Part shown: positions 37,719 to 47,200 of the stretch, piece after piece
Layout of the letters: every line of letters starts with the position of its first letter
Position numbering within the stretch: the first letter of the stretch is position 1
From: Chloroflexota bacterium
GTDB lineage: Bacteria > Chloroflexota > Limnocylindria > Limnocylindrales > CSP1-4
DNA length: 52,197 nt
Direction: 5' to 3'
NCBI GenBank assembly: GCA_030446555.1
Contig: JAUJNA010000002.1
Coordinates: 18,140-70,336, forward strand
The notes under the pieces: generated by a model
The model's input: only the letters and a program-made list of their open reading frames with translations
What the model was told of the DNA's origin: nothing
The model's database searches: none
Translations under genes and position numbers: made by a program

Positions 37719-38998
37719 GCATGGGCGGACCGCCCATCTTCGTGGTGGGACATGGTCGATCGGGAACGACGCTCCTCGCCTCCATCCTGAACGCGCATCC
37801 CGACCTGGCCTGTGGGCCCGAGACCGCCTTCTTCGACCTCTTGGGCCGGCAGCGCCGGCGATGGCTGCTGGCGGGACCGACCTGGCCGGATCGGGCGGTC
37901 GACTTCCTCGTCTCGATGGAACGCCAGCACGGCGGCTCGGTCCTCACCTCGTACGGGCTGGATGCCGCTGTCGTGCGCCGGGAGCTCGCAGACCGTCCGC
38001 CGTCGATCGCGGCGCTGCTGGAAGCGATCACCGTGCCCTACGCTCGAGCACGTGGGAAGGGACGCTGGGTGGAGAAGACGCCACGCCACCTGCTGCGGGC
38101 GCGCCAGATCCGACGGCTCTGGCCCGATGCGGTGATCGTCCGCATCGTGCGCGATCCGCGAGGCGTCACGGCGTCGCTCATGGCGGTGCCCTTCGGACCC
38201 TCCTCGGTCGTGGCAGCCGCCTACCAGTGGCGCATCACCGACCAGGGCACCTGGCGCTTCTTCCAGGAAGACGCGCGCTCCATCACCCTCCACTACGAGG
38301 ACCTGGTGCGCGAGCCGGAACGAGAGCTGCGTCGCCTGTGCGCCTCCATCGGCGAGCCATTCGACACCCGCATGCTGGACCCGGCCGCAGCAGGAGCCCG
38401 GGAGATCGCGCGGGACGCCCCATGGCAGGCACGCGTGACGGCGCCCATCGACGCCACACGGATCGAGGCATGGCGCAACGAGCTGTCCGCGACGGACGCG
38501 ACGCGCGTGGCGGTCATCTGCGCCGAGGGCATGCGCCGCTACGGTTACGAGGGTGCCCGCGAGGCGTGTGCCGTGGCCGTGGTGCACCCGCTGGACGCGC
38601 CGGCCCTCCAGGACGCCGGCGCCTTCCTGGAAGAGCTCGCCGATGCGGGAGTGTCGGTCGAGGCCGTCGATCTCCGATGGCGTCGCGCGGCGCGCTCCAC
38701 GATCCTGTGGGGCGCTCCCGGCCAGCTCCGCTGGTCGCGGGGAGGCAGGTCCGCCTCGACGAGTACCTTGCTGCGTGCGGCACGGGCCATGCTGACCGCA
38801 CGGCTCAGGCGCGCGCCGGTCCTCTGGGTCCCGCGGCGCACGGCGCGACGGCGCGCCCGTTCGGCCTTCGATCGAGCCGGTGACCTGGTGGCTCGGCTGC
38901 TGGCAAGGCGCGTCTCACCAGAGGAGGCACTGGTGACCGTCTTGCCCCCACAGGTCAGCGACTCGCGTCAGGTCCCCGCCTGCCAGGACGTCACGTAG
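37715..38998 (+). CDS. sulfotransferase family protein (ST5) with extended C-terminus
   Basis: PIFVVGHGRSGTTLLASILNAHPDL; RWVEKTPRHLLRARQIRRLWPDAVIVRIVRDPRGVTASLMA; ITLHYEDLVREPERELRRLCASIGE; ATGA overlap with class V aminotransferase. Confidence 0.85.
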   Translation: MSMGGPPIFVVGHGRSGTTLLASILNAHPDLACGPETAFFDLLGRQRRRWLLAGPTWPDRAVDFLVSMERQHGGSVLTSYGLDAAVVRRELADRPPSIAALLEAITVPYARARGKGRWVEKTPRHLLRARQIRRLWPDAVIVRIVRDPRGVTASLMAVPFGPSSVVAAAYQWRITDQGTWRFFQEDARSITLHYEDLVREPERELRRLCASIGEPFDTRMLDPAAAGAREIARDAPWQARVTAPIDATRIEAWRNELSATDATRVAVICAEGMRRYGYEGAREACAVAVVHPLDAPALQDAGAFLEELADAGVSVEAVDLRWRRAARSTILWGAPGQLRWSRGGRSASTSTLLRAARAMLTARLRRAPVLWVPRRTARRRARSAFDRAGDLVARLLARRVSPEEALVTVLPPQVSDSRQVPACQDVT

Positions 38999-40302
38999 CG
39001 AGCCTGCTCTTCGGTCATCGCGTCGATGCGGATGCCCAGCGCCTCCAGCTTGAGCCGCGCGACCTCCCGATCGATGACCTCCGGCACGGCATGGACCCGG
39101 GGCTCGAGCTCCGCGTGGTGCTGTGCCACGTACTCCGCCGACAGCGCCTGGTTGGCGAAGCTCATGTCCATGACCGCCGCCGGGTGGCCCTCTGCCGTGG
39201 CCAGATTGACCAGGCGTCCCTGGGCCACGACGTGCAGTCGCCGGCCCTGGACCACGTACTCCTCGACGTCGCGCCGCACTTCCCGGCACTCGCCACGCGA
39301 CAGCTCGCGGAGCGCCCCGAGGTCCAGCTCGTCGTCGAAGTGGCCGCTGTTGGCCATGATGGCCCCATCGCGCATCTTCTCGAAGTGCTCGCGGCGGAAG
39401 ACGTTGAGGTTGCCGGTGGCCGTGATGAACAGGTCACCCCATTCGGCCGCCTGCAGGCCGGTCATGACCAGGAAACCGTCCATCAACGCCTCGATCGCGG
39501 CGATGGGCTCCACTTCCGTGATCGCGACGTGAGCTCCCATGCCGCGCATGCGCGAGGCGATGCCTCGCCCCACCCAGCCGTACCCGGCGATCACCACGCG
39601 GCGTCCGGCGAGGAGGATATTCGTCGCCCGCAGGATCCCATCGACGGTGGACTGGCCGGTCCCGTACCGGTTATCGAAGAGGTGCTTGGTCTTGGCTTCG
39701 TTGACCGCCACGACGGGAAAGCCCAAGGCGGAGTCGAAGGCCATCGCCTTGAGTCGGATGACACCGGTCGTCGTCTCTTCCGTGCCGGCGAGGACTTCGT
39801 CGACCTGCCCCGGCCGCTCCCGGTGGAGGAGCGAGACGAGGTCGCACCCGTCGTCCATGGTCAGTCGGGGATGGGTGTCAGCCACCGCGTTGAGATGGTC
39901 GTAATAGGTGTCGCGGTCCTCCCCTCGCCGCGCGTAGGTGCTGATGCCGTACTCCGCCACGAGGGCCGCCGCCACGTCATCCTTCGTGGAGAGCGGGTTG
40001 GAGGCGCACAGCGCGATCGAGGCTCCGCCTTCTTTCAGGGTCCGCATGAGATTGGCCGTCTCGGTGGTGACGTGGAGGCACGCGCCGATGCGAAGGCCCT
40101 CGAGCGGGCGCTCGCGCTGGAAGCGCTCGCGGATCAGCCGAAGCACCGGCATCTCCCGCTCCGCCCATTCGATGCGACGGACCCCTTCCGATACGAGCGC
40201 CAGGTCGGTGACATCGTGCGGCGGGAGCGATGCGGTCTGGCCGGACGCGGCGTCACCGGAGATGGGCGGCATGGGGTCGGCGGCGATCGATGGACCGGTC
40301 AC
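38968..40302 (-). CDS. ahcY: adenosylhomocysteinase
   Basis: GLRIGACLHVTTETANLMRTLKEGGASIALCASNPLSTKDDVAAAL; NEAKTKHLFDNRYGTGQSTVDGILRATNILLAGRRVVIAGYGWVGRGIASRMRGMGAHVAITEVEPIAA; ATGNLNVF. Confidence 0.96.
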   Translation of the reverse strand: MTGPSIAADPMPPISGDAASGQTASLPPHDVTDLALVSEGVRRIEWAEREMPVLRLIRERFQRERPLEGLRIGACLHVTTETANLMRTLKEGGASIALCASNPLSTKDDVAAALVAEYGISTYARRGEDRDTYYDHLNAVADTHPRLTMDDGCDLVSLLHRERPGQVDEVLAGTEETTTGVIRLKAMAFDSALGFPVVAVNEAKTKHLFDNRYGTGQSTVDGILRATNILLAGRRVVIAGYGWVGRGIASRMRGMGAHVAITEVEPIAAIEALMDGFLVMTGLQAAEWGDLFITATGNLNVFRREHFEKMRDGAIMANSGHFDDELDLGALRELSRGECREVRRDVEEYVVQGRRLHVVAQGRLVNLATAEGHPAAVMDMSFANQALSAEYVAQHHAELEPRVHAVPEVIDREVARLKLEALGIRIDAMTEEQARYVTSWQAGT

Positions 40303-41168
40303 TCAGGTCTCCTCTGTGCCGGCAACAAGCGCCGGAACGGCGTGACGATGCTATCCCACAGGGCTCTCCGGCGGTGCACGACGCGCTCCTCGAAGCGGGT
40401 GTACTCGCGGTACCCGATGGCGGCATAGGCGGCCAGGGCGGGCGGATTGTCCGACCGTACGTTGAGCACGACTTGGTCGCAGGTGCGCAGGAGCTCGGCC
40501 GTGACGGCGGCGGTGGTGAGCTTCGCGTAGCCCTGACCGCGATGCTCCCGATGGGTCAGCACGTTCCCGACCACCGCCAGGCGCGCCTCCCGGCTGACGA
40601 CGTGCGTGCCGGCGGCGGCCACCAGGCGGCCGTTGACGCGAACGCCGTAGTAGACGCCGTGCACGAGCACCTCGGCCGGTAGCCAGGCGGCCAGCCCCAG
40701 GTCGTAGAGTCGGTTCAGGTCGCCGATCTCCGGCGGCAGGAGCCGGGAGACCGGCCCGGGCAGGGGCACGAACGTCGATGCGTCGACCACCATGCGCACC
40801 ATCTCCGGTCCCGGCTCCACCCGGTAGTGAGCGGCCAAGGCATGGAGGGTGTCCCGTCGCGCCGACACGTAGCCCACTCGCGTGCGGATGACCCCTTCGA
40901 GGATGGCTTCGATGCCGTCGATGGCGCCCATCGCGAAGACCGGTTGGGGTGACTGCCCGGAGTACTCCATCACGAGCGCGACGAGCGACCCCTGCTGCAT
41001 CGCGATGCCCCAGCGCGTCCGCTGGAACTCCCGCTCGTCGAGGTCGCAGATGGCGTACGCGGCGAAGAGCCGATCCCGCTCGAGGAACTCGCGCAGCATC
41101 TCGCGATCGCGTGTCGCTCGCACCTCCAGGGTGCGATCCCGAGCCGCCGTGCGTGCGATGGCGGCCAT
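40299..41168 (-). CDS. GNAT family N-acetyltransferase
   Basis: AAGTHVVSREARLAVVGNVLTHREHRGQGYAKLTTAAVTAELL...NVRSDNPPALAAYAAIGYREYTRFEERVV: RGxGxA acetyl-CoA motif and NPPALAAYxAIGY. Confidence 0.85.
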   Translation of the reverse strand: MAAIARTAARDRTLEVRATRDREMLREFLERDRLFAAYAICDLDEREFQRTRWGIAMQQGSLVALVMEYSGQSPQPVFAMGAIDGIEAILEGVIRTRVGYVSARRDTLHALAAHYRVEPGPEMVRMVVDASTFVPLPGPVSRLLPPEIGDLNRLYDLGLAAWLPAEVLVHGVYYGVRVNGRLVAAAGTHVVSREARLAVVGNVLTHREHRGQGYAKLTTAAVTAELLRTCDQVVLNVRSDNPPALAAYAAIGYREYTRFEERVVHRRRALWDSIVTPFRRLLPAQRRPE

Positions 41169-41187
41169 CAGCTGCGCACCCTGAGGC

Positions 41188-42603
41188 TCACGAGCCGCCC
41201 GTCCCATGGACCACCGCGGCGGCCGGCGCCCGCCGGGCCTGCCGAGCGGCAAGGGCGGCGCGCAGGGCCGGCGAGAAGGGCGCTGCGAGCACTCCCTCCT
41301 CGGTCACGATGACGGTCAGCCACTGCGCCTCCGCGATATCGGTGATTGGCGCCCGGATGTCCGAGGGGCCTGGCTGGCGCGGCGCGCCGCCCGCACCGTC
41401 GCGCTCGGGAGGCGGACGAAGCTCCTCCGGGAGCCCGGCTGCGTCAGCGGTGTCGGGGTCGAAGGTCGTGAGCGGCGCGCAGAGGAGCACCGGGACCGGT
41501 GGCTCGACCAGGGTGCTCGCGAGTGCCGCGATGCCGCCGCCGCCGGCGATGACCGCCGCGTCGCCGCTGGCCGTGAGCCACTCGGCGCCGAGCAGGACCG
41601 CGTCCGGGGCATGCCGCTGGAGCAGCCACGACACCGCCGTATCAGGCACGACGGTGTGGCCGATACCGGCTTGGCGCAGCTCCCACGCGGTGATGCGGGC
41701 ACCTTCCAGGTCGGGAGCGGTCTCGGTGACCCATACGTGCACCGGCCGATCCTGGGCGGCCAGCAGCTGGACGATGGCGAGCCCGGTGCCCACGAGACCG
41801 CCGCCCATGGCTCCCGTCTCGCCGTGGACCAGCAGCTCCAGCGGCCGGTCATCCGGCCGTGGCAGTGCCGCGGCGCCGTGCCGCGCGAGGGCCGCGTGGT
41901 CCATGGTCGCCTCGTCGGCCATCGCGTCGGCCTCCGCGCGGAGGGCATCGGACAGGACCTCCGGATCCACATCAGCTGCCAGCGTGGCCCGGCGGGCGAT
42001 CATCCGGTCCAGCGCATGGCGCACCGGGCGGGCCGTCGGCCGCGTCCGGCGCAGCTGCTCCTCGATCGAGCCGAGTTCCATCTCCAGCGCACCAGGATGC
42101 CGCTGTCGGTGCCGGCGCGCGGTCAGGGCGATCGCGTAGGCGGCGAGTTGTCCCAGGAGCGGCGCCCCGCGCGCCGCGCCGGAGGCCATCGCCCGCGCCA
42201 GGTCACGACCGTCCCGGCAGGTGAGCTCTACGATCGCCCCCGGCAGCTCGCGCTGATCGACGAGGATCAGGCCATCGTCCACGAGGCGGTACGGGCTTCG
42301 GTATACGGCCGACTCGCCGGGGATGCGGCTGGTGGCGCGCCACGGCCCCGACGACCCGCGTGAGCCTCCTCCGGACCGTCCCGATCCTCCCGGGCGCCCA
42401 TCGCCCTGGCTCTCCGCTCCGGGGTCGGGGTCGAGGAGGGAGCCGGCCGCGGTCGCGGTCCCCCGGCGCAGCACCTCGGCCGCTCCCACCACCTGCCCCG
42501 CGGCCTCGACCGCGCTCCTGCCGAACGTCCGGAAGAAGCGCCGGCGACCCAGGTCCACCTCGTCGGCCGGCGACCGCCCGGGGGGCGGACGCTCCCGACT
42601 CAT
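41188..42603 (-). CDS. MtnA / eIF-2B-like family protein with degenerate active site
   Basis: ARGAPLLGQLAAYAIAL, LLVHGETGAMGGGLVGTGLAIVQLL, ETAPDLEGARITAWELRQAGIGHTVVPDTA, AVLLGAEWLTASGDAAVIAGGGGIAALA, LLCAPLTTFDPDTAD align with MtnA motifs; catalytic Cys and Asp replaced. Confidence 0.75.
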   Translation of the reverse strand: MSRERPPPGRSPADEVDLGRRRFFRTFGRSAVEAAGQVVGAAEVLRRGTATAAGSLLDPDPGAESQGDGRPGGSGRSGGGSRGSSGPWRATSRIPGESAVYRSPYRLVDDGLILVDQRELPGAIVELTCRDGRDLARAMASGAARGAPLLGQLAAYAIALTARRHRQRHPGALEMELGSIEEQLRRTRPTARPVRHALDRMIARRATLAADVDPEVLSDALRAEADAMADEATMDHAALARHGAAALPRPDDRPLELLVHGETGAMGGGLVGTGLAIVQLLAAQDRPVHVWVTETAPDLEGARITAWELRQAGIGHTVVPDTAVSWLLQRHAPDAVLLGAEWLTASGDAAVIAGGGGIAALASTLVEPPVPVLLCAPLTTFDPDTADAAGLPEELRPPPERDGAGGAPRQPGPSDIRAPITDIAEAQWLTVIVTEEGVLAAPFSPALRAALAARQARRAPAAAVVHGTGGS

Positions 42604-42624
42604 CCGGCCCTTCCGGGACGTGGC

Positions 42625-43200
42625 TCAGTACTGGATGACGCTGTGGATGTCGTGGTCACCGAGCCGATCGCGCCCCTTCAGGAAGAGCAGCTCCACCAGG
42701 AATGCGAGCCCCACCACCTCTGCCTTCAGCTGGGTGACCAGCTCGATCGTGCCGAGGACGGTGCCGCCGGTGGCGAGCAGGTCATCCACGATCAGTACCT
42801 TCTGGCCGGGTCGGAGGGCGTCCTTGTGCACCTCGAGGGTGTTGGTGCCGTACTCCAGGGCGTACTCCACGCTGACCGTCTCGGCCGGCAACTTGCCCAG
42901 CTTGCGGACCGGCACGAAGCCGGCGCCCAGCTGGTGCGCCATGGGCGCCGAGAAGATGAAGCCGCGTGACTCCATGCCCACGACCGCGTCGACCTTCTCG
43001 TCCTTGTATGGCTCGGTCAGTAGGTCGATGGACTCCCGGAACGCATCGGCATCCTTCAGCAGCGTCGTGATGTCGTAGAAGAGGATGCCCGGCTTGGGGA
43101 AGTCGGGGATCTCTCGGATCCGTTCGCGAAGGGTCTCTGCGGACACGTCGGCTTGGGCTCCCAGGAAGGTGTGGGTGGCTCGACTCGGTCGATCCCGCAT
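42625..43200 (-). CDS. apt: adenine phosphoribosyltransferase
   Basis: IREIPDFPKPGILFYDITTLLKD; VGMESRGFIFSAPMAHQLGAGFVPVRKLGKLPAE; VLIVDDLLATGGTV PRPP-binding motif. Confidence 0.95.
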   Translation of the reverse strand: MRDRPSRATHTFLGAQADVSAETLRERIREIPDFPKPGILFYDITTLLKDADAFRESIDLLTEPYKDEKVDAVVGMESRGFIFSAPMAHQLGAGFVPVRKLGKLPAETVSVEYALEYGTNTLEVHKDALRPGQKVLIVDDLLATGGTVLGTIELVTQLKAEVVGLAFLVELLFLKGRDRLGDHDIHSVIQY

Positions 43201-43223
43201 GCTCGATGCGGACGGCCGCCAGT

Positions 43224-44249
43224 CTAGCGCACGCTCCCGGCCGCCCCGACCACCCCGCGGTCACGCATCGGCCGGCCGGAAGCACCATGTCGCATGGCCA
43301 CCATCTCGGCCAGGATCGCCAGCGCCGTCTCCGCCGGCTCGCGGCCGCCCAGATCCAGACCGATCGGCCCGCGCAGCCGCTGCAGCTCTGCCTCAGGTAC
43401 GCCGGCCGCGAGGAGCCGCTCGCGGCGACCGGCCTGCGCACGGGCGCTCCCGATGGCTCCCACGTACCGGCACCCTCGCGCGAGGGCGACGGTGATGGCC
43501 GGCTCGTCGAACTTGGGATCGTGCGTCAGGACCGCCACTGCATCGGCGGGGCCCAAACCCATCATCTCCGCCGCCTCGTCGGGCCAGCCGAGGATGATCC
43601 GGTCCGCATCGGGGAACCGCTCGCGCGTGGCGAAGCGTGCCCGCCCGTCCGCCACGATCGTCTCGTAGCCCACGGCCCGCGCCATGCTGACGAGCGGCCG
43701 CGCCACCTCTACGCCGCCGATGATCAGCAGGCGTGACCGCCGCGGGAAGACCTCGATGAAGAACGCCCGGCCCTCGACCTCCACGGTCCGCGACCGTCCG
43801 GTGGCCATCACAGCCGCCACGACCTCACTGGGGGGGCCGCCTGGCGTCGTCTCATCCGCCCCGGCGCCGGAGGCATCCGCCGGCAGCGGCGTCACGACGA
43901 CGCGTCCGCGCTCCTGTGCGGCCTGGACGATCTCCGCGCGGACGGCCGGCTCGACCAGGACGTCGATCGTTCCACCGCAGGCCAGTCCCACGTCCCAGGC
44001 CCGCTCGTCGCTGATGCCGTAGCGCATCACGCAGGAGCGGCCAGAGCGCCGTGCGCGGCCGACCTCCTCCACGACTGCGCCTTCCACGCACCCAGCGCTG
44101 ACCGAGCCCGCGATGCGCCCATCCGACGCCGCCAGGAGTACGGCCCCCTCGGGTCGTGGCGCCGAGCCGATCGTGCGCACCACGACCGCTCGCCCGGCAT
44201 CGACGCCCTCCGCCCGCCACCGCTCCAGGTCCGGCAGCAGCTCGATCAC
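43224..44249 (-). CDS. XdhC/CoxI family protein
   Basis: SAPRPEGAVLLAASDGRIAGSVSAGCVEGAVVEE; LLIIGGVEVARPLVSMARAVGYETIVADGRARFATRERFPDADRIILGWPDEA; YVGAIGSARAQAGRRERL; GTGA overlap with mfd. Confidence 0.87.
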   Translation of the reverse strand: MIELLPDLERWRAEGVDAGRAVVVRTIGSAPRPEGAVLLAASDGRIAGSVSAGCVEGAVVEEVGRARRSGRSCVMRYGISDERAWDVGLACGGTIDVLVEPAVRAEIVQAAQERGRVVVTPLPADASGAGADETTPGGPPSEVVAAVMATGRSRTVEVEGRAFFIEVFPRRSRLLIIGGVEVARPLVSMARAVGYETIVADGRARFATRERFPDADRIILGWPDEAAEMMGLGPADAVAVLTHDPKFDEPAITVALARGCRYVGAIGSARAQAGRRERLLAAGVPEAELQRLRGPIGLDLGGREPAETALAILAEMVAMRHGASGRPMRDRGVVGAAGSVR

Positions 44250-47200
44250 GGGCGTGAGCGGGTCATCGCGGAGGTCCCCCTCGCCAGCCGCTCCACCACG
44301 GCTCGCGTCGTGACCCACTCCGCGGCGGGGTCACGAGGCAACCGGACGCGGATCTGGTTCGAGGCGAAGGTCACGCCGCCGGCCGGCACGCCCGGGAGCG
44401 CGCCCGCTGGACCAGCGGGCGCCAGCGCACGCATCGTCTCCGCGCGTGACCAGTCGGCCGGGAACCGCAGCACCAACTGGCCGTCCTCGCGGGAGACCGA
44501 CGCGATGCCGGCCGCCTCTGCCGCCGATCGCAGTCGCGCGACGTCGAGCAGCCGCTCCACGGGCGGCGGCACGGGACCGCCGTAGCGGTCCAGGAGCTCC
44601 GCGCGCACGGCTTCCAGCTCGGACTCGGTGGCCACACGGCCGAGGCGTCGGTACAGCTCCAGCTTCTGCGGCTCCTCGGGGACATAGTCGTCCGGCAGGT
44701 AGGCGTCGACCGGAAGGTCGATGATCGTGGACGTCCGTGTCGTCCGGGTGGGGCGCTCCTCGAGCTCCGCCTTCTCCTCCTCCACGGCCTCGGCGAGCAT
44801 CCGGGTGTAGAGGTCGAATCCCACGGCCGACATGTACCCGTGCTGCTCCGCGCCCAGGATGTTGCCGGCACCGCGGATCTCCAGGTCCGACAGCGCGATC
44901 TGGAACCCGGCCCCCAGCTCCGAGGCGTTGAAGATCGCCTGGAGCCGCTTCCGCGCCACGTCGGAGAGGCGCTCCCGGCGTCGATAGAGCAGGTAGGCGT
45001 ACGCCCGGCGGCTGGACCGCCCGACGCGCCCGCGCAGCTGGTAGAGCTGGGCGAGGCCGAGGGCGTCGGCCCGATCGATGATGATGGTGTTGGCATTCGG
45101 GATGTCCAGCCCCGACTCGATGATGGTGGTGCATACCAGGACGTCGTGCTCACCCCTGGCGAAGGCCATCATCACGGTCTCCAGCCCGCCCTCGGCCATC
45201 TGCCCGTGCGCCACCGCGATGCGGGCCCTGGGCAGCAGCCGCCGCAACTGCTCGGCCTGCGCCTCGATGGTTTCCACGCGGTTGTGGACGTAGAAGACCT
45301 GGCCGCCGCGGTCGAGTTCCCGGTCGATCGCGTCGCGCACCAGCCCGGCGCTCGCTTCCGCCACCCGCGTCTGGATGGGCAGGCGGTCCTCCGGCGGCGT
45401 CTCGATGACGCTCATGTCACGGACGCCCACCAGCGCCAGGTTGAGCGTGCGCGGGATGGGCGTGGCCGACAGGGTCAGGACGTGGACCTCGGTCTTCAGG
45501 CGCTTCAGGCGCTCCTTGTGGGCGACGCCGAAGCGCTGCTCCTCGTCGACGATGACGAGCCCCAGGTCGCGGAACGCGATGTCCCTGCTCAGCAGCCGGT
45601 GCGTGCCGATGACGAGATCCACCGAGCCGGCCGCGAGGCCGGCGATGGTCTCCCGCTGCTCGGCGAGGGGCACGAACCGGCTGAGCATCCGGACGCTGAT
45701 GGGGTAGGCCGCGAACCGCTGTCCGAAGGTGGCCAGGTGCTGGGCTGCCAGGACCGTCGTCGGCACGAGGACCGCCACCTGCGTCCCCTCCTGGATGGCC
45801 TTGAAGCAGGCGCGGATGGCGACCTCGGTCTTGCCGTAGCCCACGTCCCCCACGACCAGCCGGTCCATGGGTCGTTCATGCTCCAGGTCCGCCTTGACCT
45901 CGGTGGCGGCTCGCAGCTGGTCGGGCGTCTCCTCGTAGGGGAACGCCGCCTCCATCTCCGCCTGCCACGGCGTGTCCGCCCCGAGCGCCTTGGCGCGGAC
46001 GCGCGCGCGAGCGGAGTACAGCTCCAAGAGCTCCTTGGCGAGATCACCGACCGCTCGACGCACACGGGTCTTGGCACGCTGCCACTCGCCACCGCCCAGC
46101 TTGGAGAGCTGCGGGTGCTCGCCACCGGCATAGCGCGTGACGCGGTCGATCTGCTCGACCGGCACCCAGATCCTGTCAGCGCCGGCGAACTGCAGCGACA
46201 GGAAGTCGCGCTCCTCCCCGCCGTCGCCACTCCCCCTGCGAACGAGACCGGCGTACCTGGCCACGCCGTGGTCGATGTGGACCACGATGTCACCCGGCTC
46301 GAGCCGCTCGAGAAGGTCGCGCGGAACGACGCGCCGAAGAGCACGCGGTCGACGCACGCGGACGGTCCCGAACAGCTCCCGATCCGTGACCAGGACGAGG
46401 CCCTCGGGGCCGCCGGCGAAGCCGGCGTTGAGGCTGCGCTCCACGAGCGCGAGGCCTCCCATAGGTGGCGCCTCCTGGAGGCGCATCACCGGAGCGGCGA
46501 CGATATCGGCGTCGGCGAGGAGCTCGGACAATCGCGCCGACTGGTCGGAGGTGAGGACCACGCGGGCACCCTCGTCGCGCCAACGTCGCACGGTGCGGCC
46601 GACGTCGACGACGGCGGCCGGCGGCAGGACCGGCTCGTGCCAGCCGAAGGGATTGCCACCCGGTGGTGCGCCGGTGGCCTCGCTCTGCCAGGTGAGCTCG
46701 AGCGTGAGCGCCTCGAGCCGGCGGCGCTTCCAGTCGCGCGGCGTTGGATACGCGTCGGGCCAGCCGCGGGACAGCTCGCCGGCTCGCTCCAGCTCGGCCC
46801 GTCGCTCATCGGCCTGGGCCCACAGCGAGTCGGCGACGTCGTCCACGTCGCCCGGCTCATCGACCAGCCAGATCGCGTCGCCCAGATGGTCGAGTGCCGT
46901 CGCGGGCGCCAGCAGCCCGCCCCAGATCTCGGCCGCGTCGGCCAGCTGCCCGTTCTCCAGGTGTGCCAGGTCCGATCGCAGCTGCTCGGTGAGCCTGCCC
47001 GCCAGGCGTCCGAGTCGACCGTGGAGGTCTCCCGAGACCGTTCCGGGATCACCCGATAGCAGGAACTCGCTCGCGGGCAGCAGCGCCGTGGAGTCGACCG
47101 GACCTGTGCCACGCTGGTCGGCCGGGTCGAAGGCGCGCAGCGAGTCGATCTCGTCACCGAACCACTCGATGCGGACCGGGAGCGGCTGCCCGGCCGGGAA

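Noticed and set aside
44840-47059. 739-aa + strand ORF antisense to mfd
   Set aside because: Shadow ORF in the antisense frame of a highly conserved gene; no domain motifs.
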